The notes: generated from the sequence alone by a model not told the origin. 16,653 nt of DNA from DASYCK01 sp036500205 (GCA_036500205.1 DASYCK010000277.1:1-16653); one strand, 5' to 3'; positions 7,292 through 15,810 are shown, counted from the first letter of the stretch. Program-made: numbers and translations.

Positions 7292-8440
7292 ATGGCGACG
7301 GGGCGACGAGCGAGGGCATGGCGTGGATGGGCGGCACTGGCGGCGGTGCTGGGGCTCGCCCCGGCGACCGGCGCCGGTGCGGCGCCCCTCGACGATCGTG
7401 GGTGGTTGCTCTGGCACGCGTCAGCCGGCGCCGATGGCTGCGTGGGGTCGGCCTCCTTCGAGGCCGACGTGGACCGGCGCCTGGGGGAGAGCGGCGCGGA
7501 CGTGGCGCGGCGCGCGGGGATCCGCCTGAGCGTCGACCTGCAAAGCGCGCCGGGAACGACGGCGACGGCGGAGATGACGTTCGCGGCGGCGGACGGCCGG
7601 GCCATCGGGCGGCGCGCCTTCGATCTTCGCGGCGTCTCGTGCGGCGCCGCGGGCGAGGCGCTGTCGATCGCCGCCGCGCTGTTCCTGCAGGATTTTCTGC
7701 GAGATTTCCCGCACGACCGCTCGCAAGTCGCGCCAACCGCCGGGCAGCCGGAGACCACCCGGCTCACCGAGAACGGCGCGCCCGGAGCGGCGACGACCGA
7801 GGCCGCGCCGGCCCCCGTCGTCGTGGCGGCGCGTCCCCCGTCGACGCCCCCGCGCGCCGACGTGCGCGCGCAAGCGGCCCCGCCCCTCGCGGATCGCCCG
7901 CCCGCCAGACCGTCACGGTGGACGTTCGGCGGAACCGGCGGCGCGATCATCGGCGTCGGCGACGTGCCGAGCGGCAGCTTCGGCGTCGAGGCCACGCTGC
8001 TGGCGCGACCCACCGGCGGGCCGACGCTGTTTCTGGCGGGTGACTTCTGGCCGCGACAGCAGACCTCGTCGGACGTCGACGTCGCCCTGTCGCTCCAGAT
8101 CTTCGCCGGACGCGCCGGGCTCTGTCCTCTCGAACGACGGTGGACCTCGCGCGCGCTCTCGCTGTGCGCCGCGTTCGAGCTCGGGAGACTGTCCGCGACG
8201 GGGAACGGCGTCGACACGGCCGCCGGGCAGGAGCGCTGGAAAGTGGCCGCCGACGTAGGGGTCGCGCTGACGCAAGACCTCTCGGGCCCCTGGTCCGCCC
8301 GCCTCGAAGCGCGGCTGGTGGTGCCCTTCGAACGGGACCGCGTCACCATCGTCGATTCGAACGGGCAGGCCTTCGATCTGTTCCGGGCCTCGCCAGTCGG
8401 TGGAGCCGCCGTCATCTCCGTGGGTTACGCGGCTTTTTGA
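7292..8440 (+). CDS. Exported protein with predicted C-terminal beta-barrel, unknown function
   Basis: A 382-residue protein I cannot assign to a named family. It has an Arg-rich n-region and hydrophobic core (about 11-29), with likely signal cleavage near GAGA-A (30). Residues 35-150 form a soluble domain with two Cys, followed by a Pro/Ala-rich linker (about 155-205). The last 175 residues show alternating strands (FGVEATLLARP, GPTLFLAGDFWP, ALSLQIFAGRAGL, WSARLEARLVVPF, GAAVISVGYAAF) and end in Phe, which suggests an outer-membrane barrel. The ATG at 7292 gives a normal signal peptide; an in-frame GTG at 7253 would add 13 residues. The gene ends 61 bases before the sigma factor and follows the RND gene by 56 bases. 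A role in envelope sensing is only inferred from its place beside the sigma factor. Confidence 0.65.
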   Translation: MATGRRARAWRGWAALAAVLGLAPATGAGAAPLDDRGWLLWHASAGADGCVGSASFEADVDRRLGESGADVARRAGIRLSVDLQSAPGTTATAEMTFAAADGRAIGRRAFDLRGVSCGAAGEALSIAAALFLQDFLRDFPHDRSQVAPTAGQPETTRLTENGAPGAATTEAAPAPVVVAARPPSTPPRADVRAQAAPPLADRPPARPSRWTFGGTGGAIIGVGDVPSGSFGVEATLLARPTGGPTLFLAGDFWPRQQTSSDVDVALSLQIFAGRAGLCPLERRWTSRALSLCAAFELGRLSATGNGVDTAAGQERWKVAADVGVALTQDLSGPWSARLEARLVVPFERDRVTIVDSNGQAFDLFRASPVGGAAVISVGYAAF

Positions 8441-8466
8441 TTCAGGCCGAAAATCGTCACCGCCGA

Positions 8467-8492
8467 TGACAAGTTCGGCCCCGTCCCCCCAT
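8467..8492 (+). promoter_or_regulatory. Candidate sigma-dependent promoter element P1 (before ECF sigma gene)
   Basis: The element begins TGACAAGTTCG (8467-8477) and ends with CCAT (8489-8492). It matches the element at 9887-9912 at 20 of 26 positions with no gap. Differences fall mainly at the middle and at positions 19-22. Its place directly before the sigma gene suggests autoregulation. If it is the promoter, transcription starts near 8500, so the sigma start must be at or after about 8502. Confidence 0.55.
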
Positions 8493-8501
8493 GTACCTAC
8501 C

Positions 8502-9089
8502 GTGAGCCTACGCTCTGCAGCGCCGCGGGCCGCCGCCCCCGCCTCGCCCGAGGCGGGCGTCGGCGCATTCACGGGCGACGAACCGTTCCAGGCGCTGTTT
8601 CAGGCCCAGGTCGGTCACGTCTGGCGATCCTTGCGGGCGCTGGGCGTGCAAGGGGCCGACGTGGCCGATGCCAGCCAGCAGGTCTTCATCGTCTTGCACG
8701 CGAACCTGGCCCGCTGGGATCGGGCCTGCACCTTGCGCGCGTACATGTACGGCATCTGCCTGCGCGTCGCGTCCGACCATCGTCGCAAGGCGCATCGCCG
8801 GCGCGAGCGGCTGTTCGCGTCCCCGCCCGAGACCGTGTCCGGGGCGACCTCGCCCGAGGACGACGTGGTCCACCGGCAGGAGCTGCGCTTCCTGGACGAC
8901 GCCTTGGGCGAGCTCCCCGCCGCGCAACGCGAGGTGTTCGTCCTGTTCGAGATCGAAGAGCTCGACATGACCGAGGTGGCGCAGGCCGTGGGCTGTCCGC
9001 TGTTCACCGCGTACTCGCGACTGCGCGGCGCGCGCAAGGCGATCGGCGCCCGTATGGCCAGGAGCCTGGAAGAAAGGACGCAGCGATGA
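8502..9089 (+). CDS. ECF-like RNA polymerase sigma factor
   Basis: A 195-residue sigma-70 family protein with only regions 2 and 4. Region 2 spans about 34-100, with the DASQQVFIVLHANLARW segment and an Arg/Lys-rich end (DHRRKAHRRRER) that contacts the -10 element. Region 4 spans about 127-182, with LPAAQREVFVLFEIEELDMTEVA and the helix-turn-helix GCPLFTAYSRLRGARKAI, which would bind the -35. It should direct polymerase to a small envelope-related regulon. I chose the GTG at 8502 because a candidate promoter lies at 8467-8492; an in-frame ATG at 8466 would start inside that element. Neither has a Shine-Dalgarno sequence. The stop overlaps the next gene by ATGA, implying translational coupling with the membrane protein that follows. 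Confidence 0.88.
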   Translation: MSLRSAAPRAAAPASPEAGVGAFTGDEPFQALFQAQVGHVWRSLRALGVQGADVADASQQVFIVLHANLARWDRACTLRAYMYGICLRVASDHRRKAHRRRERLFASPPETVSGATSPEDDVVHRQELRFLDDALGELPAAQREVFVLFEIEELDMTEVAQAVGCPLFTAYSRLRGARKAIGARMARSLEERTQR

Positions 9090-9889
9090 CGAGACCCGCG
9101 AATCAACCCGCCCGTCTGCGCGCGTCGGCGCCACGCGACTCCTTGCTGGCACGTGGTCTGGCCGCGGCCCAGGAACGCGGCCCCAGCGACGAGCAGGCGG
9201 CGGCGCTGGAACGCCGGCTGCTCGTCGCGCTGGGTGCGTCCGCCGCGATCGGGGCGGCGGTCAAGGCAGGCTCCGCCTCGGCGCCGACCGCGGCCGGAGC
9301 GGCCGGAGCGGCGATGGTGGGGCCGGTACCCGCGCTCGCGCTGAAGGTGGCGCTGGTCCTGGCGGTCGCGGCGGGCGGAGGCGCCGTGGCGGGGCGGGTG
9401 CTTCGCCACCACGAGACGGCGCCGTCCCCAGCCAGGCCGGCGATGCCTGCATCTCGCCCGCTCTCCGAGGTCGGCCTCGATGTTCCGACGCCCCTGCCGT
9501 CGGCCGCGCCGGCCGACGTTCGATCAGACTCTCCCCGGCGCGAGGCTGTTCATCGGGCTCCACCCGATGGGCGGCTGGCCGCGGGCACGAAGCATCGAGA
9601 GCGCACGGCGGTCGATCCGCTGGACGCCGAGCTGCGTCTCATCGAGGCAGCGCGCGCGGCGGCGCCGTACCAGCCCGAGCGCGCCCTGCGCCTCTGCCTG
9701 GCGCACGAACGATATTTCCCCAGGGGCGTCATGCGCGAGGAGCGCGAGGCGATCATCATCTCGGCGCTGATCTCCGTGGGCCGCGATGGCGAGGCGCGGG
9801 CCCGCAACGCTGCGTTCGTGCAGCTCTATCCATCGTCGCCCTACGCAGCCCAGCTTCGCGAACGTCTGCCCGCGGCCGCAACGCCGTGA
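9086..9889 (+). CDS. Single-pass membrane protein with TPR-like C-terminus, candidate anti-sigma factor
   Basis: A 267-residue protein with a cytoplasmic-type N-terminal part (1-80), one transmembrane segment (about 82-105, ALALKVALVLAVAAGGGAVAG) and a Pro/Ala-rich spacer. The C-terminal region (about 178-258) holds helical pairs (DAELRLIEAARAAA, PERALRLCLAHERYFP, REEREAIIISALISVGRDGEA) that look like TPR or tetratricopeptide-related helices. It lacks a zinc-binding HxxxCxxC motif of ZAS anti-sigma factors, so the anti-sigma role is inferred from the overlap with the sigma gene (ATGA) and the cytoplasm-membrane-periplasm layout. A GAAAGGA (9070-9076) sits at good distance from the ATG. This sigma/TM-TPR pairing is a common arrangement in myxobacteria. 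Confidence 0.75.
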   Translation: MTRPANQPARLRASAPRDSLLARGLAAAQERGPSDEQAAALERRLLVALGASAAIGAAVKAGSASAPTAAGAAGAAMVGPVPALALKVALVLAVAAGGGAVAGRVLRHHETAPSPARPAMPASRPLSEVGLDVPTPLPSAAPADVRSDSPRREAVHRAPPDGRLAAGTKHRERTAVDPLDAELRLIEAARAAAPYQPERALRLCLAHERYFPRGVMREEREAIIISALISVGRDGEARARNAAFVQLYPSSPYAAQLRERLPAAATP

Positions 9890-9912
9890 CAAATTCGTCC
9901 GCGTGGCTCCAT
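9887..9912 (+). promoter_or_regulatory. Candidate sigma-dependent promoter element P2 (before RCC1 lipoprotein gene)
   Basis: The element begins TGACAAATTCG (9887-9897), continues CC-CGT and ends CCAT (9909-9912). It is the second copy of the element at 8467-8492. It starts at the stop codon of the anti-sigma candidate and lies 51 bases before the RCC1 lipoprotein ATG, leaving room for a normal leader with a Shine-Dalgarno sequence. This supports a dedicated promoter for the lipoprotein gene. Confidence 0.6.
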
Positions 9913-9921
9913 TAGGACGGT

Positions 9922-9928
9922 GAGGAGG
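9922..9928 (+). promoter_or_regulatory. Strong ribosome-binding site GAGGAGG
   Basis: GAGGAGG lies nine bases before the ATG at 9938 and settles that start over the in-frame GTG at 9920, which would overlap the site. It is the best Shine-Dalgarno sequence in the window. Confidence 0.75.
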
Positions 9929-9937
9929 CTGAAGATC

Positions 9938-11185
9938 ATGACCAAACATTCACTGTTGAAGGGGACGCTCGCATTTGCCGTGGTGGCGCTGCCGCTCGTC
10001 GGGTGCGATCGAGACCTGTTGGTGGGAACCATCGACCACCCTGCGCACCACTCGGGCGGAGCGGTGGGGAGCGGGGGCTCGTTCATGGGCGCGGGCGGCC
10101 TGGACGGCGTGGGCGGCGCTGGCGGCGCCCCGATTGCCGGACCCGGGGGGGTACTGGACGTCGCGCTCGGCTGGTACCACGCCTGTGCGCACTACTTCGA
10201 CGGCACCGTGCGCTGCTGGGGCAGCAACGTCATGGGACAGCTGGGCGACGGCACGACGACCGACACGTCCGACAGCGTGGTACAGCCTGGGGGACTGCTG
10301 GCGAGCGTCGATGCGAGCTACGTCGACAGCTGCGCGGTGCTGACCGACGGCACGGTCCGGTGCTGGGGGGGCAACAACTATGGCCAGCTCGGTGACGGCA
10401 CGACGACGCAACGGTTGACGCCCGTGCAGGCGCTGGACGGCCTGAGCGTGAAGCAGCTTTCGCTGGGCGAATACCACTCGTGCGCGCTGCTCCAGGACGA
10501 CACGGTGGCCTGCTGGGGGCTGAACTCGAGCGGCCAGCTCGGCGACGGCACGACGACCGATCGCCTGGCGGCCACCCCGATCCCCGGACTGACCGGGGTC
10601 ACGCAGATCGCGGCGGGGGCGAACTTCACCTGCGCGCTGCTCTCCGATCAGACGGTCTCCTGCTGGGGTACGAACGCCATCGGCGAGGACTGCGGCGGTT
10701 CGAACCCGGTGCACACGAGCCCCACGGCCGTCCCCGGGCTGAACGGCGTGACCCAGCTGGCGACGGGGTCGACCCACGCCTGCGCGTTGTTGACGGGTGG
10801 AACGATCTCCTGCTGGGGCTTCGCCTCCCACGGTGAGCTCGGCCGCAGCCTTCCCGCTGCGCATCCCTGCGGTACCGCCGGCGTCCTCCCTTCCCTGACG
10901 GGTGTCGTTCACGTCACCGCCGGCGACGGGCATAGCTGCGCGCTGCTGGACAATGGCAGCGCACGTTGCTGGGGCTACAACGCCCACGGTCAGCTCGGCG
11001 ACGGCACCAACGTCGACCGCCCCAATCCGACAGTCGTGACAGGCCTGAGCGGGATCACCCAGCTGGTCGCTGGATACATGGACACCTGCGCCATCCTCGG
11101 CGACAGCACCCTTTACTGCTGGGGCTCCGTCAATCCCTACAGCTCGACGATCGAGTACACCACGCCCACCCGTATCGTGTTCTAA
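9938..11185 (+). CDS. RCC1-repeat lipoprotein (seven repeats)
   Basis: A 415-residue predicted lipoprotein. The signal peptide ends at a lipobox LVGC with Cys23. A Gly-rich linker (about 41-75) follows, then seven RCC1 (regulator of chromosome condensation type) repeats of about 50 residues, enough for a full seven-blade beta-propeller. Every repeat carries Cys, nine residues, then CysTrpGly, and most end in GQLGDGT. Repeats four and five have divergent ends (GEDCGGSNP and PAAHPCGTAG) that each add one more Cys. The signal peptide places it outside the cytoplasm, so a Ran-GEF-like role is unlikely; binding of a protein or ligand at the cell surface is more likely but inferred. The start is fixed by GAGGAGG, and its own promoter element lies upstream. 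A hairpin terminator follows the stop. Confidence 0.88.
   Translation: MTKHSLLKGTLAFAVVALPLVGCDRDLLVGTIDHPAHHSGGAVGSGGSFMGAGGLDGVGGAGGAPIAGPGGVLDVALGWYHACAHYFDGTVRCWGSNVMGQLGDGTTTDTSDSVVQPGGLLASVDASYVDSCAVLTDGTVRCWGGNNYGQLGDGTTTQRLTPVQALDGLSVKQLSLGEYHSCALLQDDTVACWGLNSSGQLGDGTTTDRLAATPIPGLTGVTQIAAGANFTCALLSDQTVSCWGTNAIGEDCGGSNPVHTSPTAVPGLNGVTQLATGSTHACALLTGGTISCWGFASHGELGRSLPAAHPCGTAGVLPSLTGVVHVTAGDGHSCALLDNGSARCWGYNAHGQLGDGTNVDRPNPTVVTGLSGITQLVAGYMDTCAILGDSTLYCWGSVNPYSSTIEYTTPTRIVF
10238..11013 (+). repeat. Tandem coding repeat, unit about 147-150 bases
   Basis: DNA-level copies of the CAGCTsGGyGACGGCAC motif occur at 10238, 10385, 10535 and 10991 within the RCC1 gene. The first three are 147 and 150 bases apart and nearly identical over 23 bases. 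They encode the GQLGDGT end of repeats one, two, three and six, while repeats four and five have drifted. This indicates duplication of whole repeat units. Confidence 0.7.
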
Positions 11186-11196
11186 CCGATGTTCCC

Positions 11197-11229
11197 GCCG
11201 GCCCCGCGCAAACGGGGCCGGCTTCATTT
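11197..11229 (+). terminator. Intrinsic-type terminator after RCC1 lipoprotein gene
   Basis: GCCGGCCCCG (11197-11206) and CGGGGCCGGC (11213-11222) form a perfect ten-base stem with a six-base CGCAAA loop, followed by TTCATTT. It starts 12 bases after the stop and lies between two convergent genes. The T-tract is short and present only for the plus direction. The last base abuts the globin stop. Confidence 0.8.
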
Positions 11230-11660
11230 CAGCTGGCGGGAGCCGGCGCCGCTTTCGCCCCTTCGATCATCGTGGCGGCGAGGATGGTGTAGACCTCCGT
11301 CCAGGCCGCTTTCACGTCGGGCGTGAAGGCGGCGCCGAGGCCCTTGTCCAGCGTCCACAGCAGCGCCGCGCCGACGGTGTCGTACGACGCCTCCTTCACG
11401 CCGTAACCTGCGTGCTTGCGCCCGAGGTCCTTGACCGCGGGGACGATCTCGTCGAGCACATTCAGCTTGCCGACGCAGTAGCCGATGGTCTGCATCAGCT
11501 TCTTGCCCTGCTCGCCGAGGTCGGTCTTGAACAGCGCGCGCAGCGACGGATCCAGCTCGAACAGGCGGCCGTAGAACAGCGCCGCCGCCTGATCGGCGAT
11601 GGGCACCACCTGCGCAAACGTCTGCTGCACCAGCAACTTCTTCTCCGGTGTCATGACCAT
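11229..11660 (-). CDS. Single-domain globin (bacterial haemoglobin, Vgb/neuroglobin-like)
   Basis: A 143-residue haem protein likely to bind O2 or NO in the cytoplasm. It has full-length three-over-three globin features: TyrB10 probably at Tyr30 in LFYGRLFELDP, CD1 Phe at Phe44 in RALFK, a Gln (Gln51) in the distal E7 area in GEQGKKLMQ, and the proximal His83 in RKHAGYGV. The C-terminus has VGAALLWTLDKGLG and the AWTEVY helix expected of helices G and H. There is no reductase domain, so it is not a flavohaemoglobin. The ATG at 11660 is used; a second ATG at 11654 is possible. It is separated from the upstream K+ channel gene by 75 bases that contain a promoter, so it is probably its own unit. 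Residue roles are assigned by comparison with family knowledge. Confidence 0.92.
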   Translation of the reverse strand: MVMTPEKKLLVQQTFAQVVPIADQAAALFYGRLFELDPSLRALFKTDLGEQGKKLMQTIGYCVGKLNVLDEIVPAVKDLGRKHAGYGVKEASYDTVGAALLWTLDKGLGAAFTPDVKAAWTEVYTILAATMIEGAKAAPAPAS

Positions 11661-11675
11661 CAGCTTGCCCGGCCC

Positions 11676-11704
11676 CGGATACGAACGGGTTTCCGTGGCG
11701 TCAA
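11676..11704 (-). promoter_or_regulatory. Sigma-70-like promoter for the globin gene
   Basis: On the minus strand TTGACG (11704-11699) is followed after exactly 17 bases by TATCCG (11681-11676). The -35 matches five of six consensus bases and the -10 three of six. The -10 ends 15 bases before the ATG at 11660, leaving a leader of about eight bases. No strong Shine-Dalgarno sequence is seen. Confidence 0.5.
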
Positions 11705-11735
11705 ATCCGTGTAACCGACTGCCGAGTCGTCGCGC

Positions 11736-12635
11736 TCACGGCCGCGGGTACGGAAAACCCTCGGTCGGTTGGGCCGGGATCGTGTCGTGGAACTTGTTCA
11801 GGTCGAGGATGAGATTGCCATCGGGCGACTCGGACAGAATGTCGGCGTGCCGCGCCCCCCACAGGAGCTGCCGCGCGAAATAGCGGTGAGCGGCGTGGAT
11901 GGGCTGCATGGTGATGTCATCCATCCCCACCACCATGATCTGCAGCTCCAGGTCGGCCTGGGCGCAGGACTCGGGCGTCTGCCCGTGCAGGGGGCTGTCG
12001 AAGGTGATGGAGTGCAGCACGCTCCACGAACGCGAGAGCGACAGCGAGTGCTCGCGCGTCAGCTTCAGATCGTGCATGCGGTAAAACGTGCCTGCCTCGG
12101 CGGTCTGCTCGGTGCGGGTGATGACGGCCCGGATCTGCACGTCGACGATCTGGTTGCCGCGCATGTTGCCCAGCCGGATCATCAAGGTCGGGACGCCATT
12201 CACGGGCGCGATCGCCACCTCGCGCGTGAACAGGATGCGCGCCGTGGACCGCGAGAACTTCGCGAACACCAGCCCCGTGCTCAACGCCGTCAGCAACAGG
12301 CTGGTGATCGACTCCCCCACCACCAGCAGGTTCGCCCCGGGCGAATCGGGGTACATGGCGCCGTAGCCGATGGTGCCCATGGTCTGCACGCTGAAGAAGA
12401 ACGCGTCGACGAACGAGTGACGATCGGAGTGCGCGATGCCGCCCGTCACCGCGAACGCCAGCGCGAAGATGGTGTTCGCGATCAGGAAGGCGGCGCTGAT
12501 GGTGGCGATGGTGACCCACCAGGGCCTCCGCAAGAGCTGGTGATAGAAGTCGCGCAACGGGGAGCGCCGGTCACCCACCACGCTGATGGTGTAATCGGCG
12601 CCGGGCGGCCGCAGCGTCAAGGGACCTCGTTTCAC
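11736..12635 (-). CDS. Inward-rectifier potassium channel (KirBac type)
   Basis: A 299-residue membrane channel subunit that would form a K+-selective tetramer in the inner membrane. It has a short cytoplasmic slide-helix region (about 22-38, SPLRDFYHQLLRRPWW), TM1 (about 40-62), a pore loop with the selectivity filter TIGYG (88-92), and TM2 (about 101-126). A large C-terminal beta-sandwich cytoplasmic domain follows (about 137-280), including TLMIRLGNMRGNQIVD, the start of the Kir domain. Length and order match KirBac1.1-like proteins. It starts at a GTG (12635) with GAGG a few bases upstream. It follows the VWA/GATase-like gene by 63 bases on the same strand and may be co-transcribed, although no functional link is evident. 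Confidence 0.94.
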   Translation of the reverse strand: MKRGPLTLRPPGADYTISVVGDRRSPLRDFYHQLLRRPWWVTIATISAAFLIANTIFALAFAVTGGIAHSDRHSFVDAFFFSVQTMGTIGYGAMYPDSPGANLLVVGESITSLLLTALSTGLVFAKFSRSTARILFTREVAIAPVNGVPTLMIRLGNMRGNQIVDVQIRAVITRTEQTAEAGTFYRMHDLKLTREHSLSLSRSWSVLHSITFDSPLHGQTPESCAQADLELQIMVVGMDDITMQPIHAAHRYFARQLLWGARHADILSESPDGNLILDLNKFHDTIPAQPTEGFPYPRP

Positions 12636-12698
12636 GGCCTCAGCTTCGGATCCCGCGCCACGTTTCGCAAGTCGCGCGGCGTGCCGGCGCGATTCGCG

Positions 12699-15001
12699 TC
12701 AGCGGTAGCCGGCGCGGCGGCGCACGGCCCACTCCACGCCGAGCAGCGCGATCGCGAGCAGCAGCAGCGCCGGGTTCGACCACACCTCGACCTCGCGGCG
12801 CGCCCCCACGCGCACCTCCTGCGGATCGCGGATGGTCACCCCGTCGAGCGAAGCGCGCCGGTAGCTTCCTCCCCCGACGTCGGCGATCTCCTTGAGCACG
12901 TCGTCCCGGAAGATCACGTCCTCCAGCTCCTTCCCCTCGGCACGCACCACGAATGTCTTCGCTTCGCTGACCGGTCGTCCCTCCAACGTGGCGTTCGCGG
13001 TCAGGCGATACGCCCCCGGCGGCAGCGGCCCGACATCGACGTGGCCGTCCCCCTCGGCGTCGGTGACGACGTCGAAGCGACGCAGCGGTGTGGCGGTCGC
13101 GTCGGCCTCCGCGGCGGTGACCGTGGCCTGCACCGCCACCCCCTCGGCCGCCCTGTAGTCGGGATGCATCGCCCGCACGCGCACGGACGGCGATTGATGG
13201 CGGCGGTACTCGGCGCGATCGAAGTCGACGCGCAGCAGGGTCAGCGCCGGATCGTGCACCAGCCAGCGAATGGCGTTCTCCCAGAAGTGTTGAAAGGCGC
13301 GCCCGTCGTCACCCTCGCCCGCCGCCAGGAATCCCCAGTGCCAGGTGGTGTCGGTCAGCAGCGACAGCACGCGCCCCTTGCCTGGCTCGCCCACCACCAG
13401 CACCGGCGCCGGCTTGCCGTCGGTCTTGGCCGTGGGGTGCACCAGCAGCGGCACCGCCCCCGGTCGCAGCCGCTGCACGAGGTTGATCCCCTCCAGCGCC
13501 GGCAGCTTCGCCCAGCGCGCCTCGTTCTCGCGCGGATCCAGCAGCAGCGAGGTGATGGGGTGGGTGCGCCCCTCGGCCGTCAGGTGCGGCTTGAAGGCAT
13601 CGGTGGTGACGGCGCCGTCGCCCCGCCCCAGCTCGACCGGCAACACGTCCTGCAGCGGGGTCTCGCCATAGTGGCCGCTGGCGAACGACAGATCGCCGCC
13701 GATCATCGCCAGCGCTCCCCCCTGATCGACGTAGTCGCGCAGCCCGGGCAGGAACGGCTCGACGCCGTAGGGCGCGTAGTTGAAGTTCTGGAAGATGACC
13801 AGATCGAACGAGTGCAGCTGATCCTCGAAGATCTCGTAGGTGGGGAACGGGATCAGCGACATGTCGTTGCGGTTGAACGGCTGCTCGTCGGTCTCGGTGC
13901 GCAGGATGAAGAACGACACCAGGTCGACGTTGGGATCGCGGCGCAGCACCGAGCGCAGGAAACGCTCGTCCCATGACGGACGACCGCACACGTGCAGCAC
14001 GCGCACCCGATCGCGCAGCACCTTGACCGTGAAGATCTGCGCGTTGTTGCTGGCCAGCGCCTCGCCCACCAGCACCGGCGTCGACACCTTGAACACGTAG
14101 GTCCCCGGGTGATCGGGGACCCAGTCGAACGAGACCTTCTCCTCGGAGGAGGCGCCGGTCAGCACCAGGTTGCGCGCGGCGATGGGGCGACCGTCGCGGG
14201 TCAGCGTCACGTCGATCTGGCGATCGGACAGGCCGTTCTGCCGCACGATCGCCTCGATGGTGACGGGGGTGCGCACGAACGCGAACTCGTCCGCCATCAC
14301 GGCGGCGACCGACAGATCGCGCAGCGCCGGCTCGCCGATGCCGACCGTGTGCACGGGGGCGTCGAACGCCGCGATGGCGGCGCGCGTCTCGGCGTCGATG
14401 GGCCCCTTGCCGATGCGCCCGGTGTCGATGCCGTCCGAGATGATGACCACCGCGCCCAGATCGTGTCCGGAGGTGCGCGCCGACAGCTCCCCCAGCGCCT
14501 CGCCGATGCGGGTGGCGTCGGCGGCGGGCGGCGCGCGCAGGCCGTCGGTGGTGGTGGGGATCAGCCCTTCACCGAACGTGTAGACGTCGACCCGATGGCC
14601 GTCGCGCTCCCAGCGCGCACGCGCCGACGATTCGCCGGTCAGCAGCGCGGCGGCGCGCGCGGCGCGCGAGGGTCCCCCCTCGGGCGGCGTGACCTCCATC
14701 GAGCGCGAGCCGTCGACCAGCACGGCCACCCGGTTCGGTACCCGCACGATCTGGCGCAGCTCGAGCGACGGCTGCAGCGCCACGCCCAGACAGACCGCCA
14801 GCGCGGCCGCGCGCAGGGTGATGAGAACGGCGGCGTGGGCGCGACGCGCGCGGATCACCGTGATGGCCGACAGCGCCAGCGCCAGCACGGCCCCCAGCAC
14901 CATGGCGAGCAGCGCCAGGCGGGGTAGCCGCGCGCCGCTGACGATGTGCCAGTCATTGAACGTGCCGCCCGCCGACAGGCCGAACAGATCGAGCCAGCGC
15001 T

Positions 15002-15005
<4 letters not shown>
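12699..15005 (-). CDS. Membrane protein with VWA and glutamine-amidotransferase-like domains
   Basis: A 768-residue protein of the large VWA/GATase1-like membrane family found beside DUF4159 genes. Two N-terminal TM helices (about 29-51 and 57-77) are followed by a VWA domain (about 92-225) with MIDAS DGSRS (98-102), a likely Thr at 166, and Asp191 in ISDGIDTG. A beta-sandwich (about 230-330) comes next, then a GATase-like fold (about 334-460) with QNFNYAPYG where catalytic GATases have the GxCxG elbow, so it is probably not catalytic. A second carboxypeptidase-regulatory-like sandwich (about 600-690) and a C-terminal TM (741-760) complete it. The GTG start at 15005 overlaps the DUF4159 stop (GTGA), indicating coupling. 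In other bacteria it works with MoxR and DUF58 proteins; neither is in this window. Confidence 0.85.
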
Positions 15006-15766
<761 letters not shown>

Positions 15767-15769
15767 CCG

Positions 15770-15780
15770 CTGTGTCACAG
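15770..15780. promoter_or_regulatory. Palindrome CTGTG-T-CACAG, possible operator
   Basis: Two five-base arms around a single T lie in the 59-base gap between divergent starts at 15766 and 15826. The place suits an operator acting on the DUF4159 gene. It would fall partly inside the gene if the GTG at 15778 is the true start. No regulator is known. Confidence 0.3.
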
Positions 15781-15810
15781 GTCTTTCTTCGCGCGGCCTG
15801 GCATTTCCAC

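Noticed and set aside
7204..8415. 403-codon minus-strand open frame opposite the barrel protein gene
   Set aside because: Ser/Arg/Pro/Ala-rich with no signal peptide or domain; the plus-strand reading has a signal peptide and strand pattern.
12640..12698. Imperfect GC hairpin between VWA/GATase-like gene and K+ channel
   Set aside because: The best fold has a bulge and a two-base loop with no T-tract, so I do not call a terminator.
11769..13976. 735-codon plus-strand open frame
   Set aside because: It lies antisense to the K+ channel and the VWA/GATase-like gene, both with strong motifs. Composition is that of a shadow frame.
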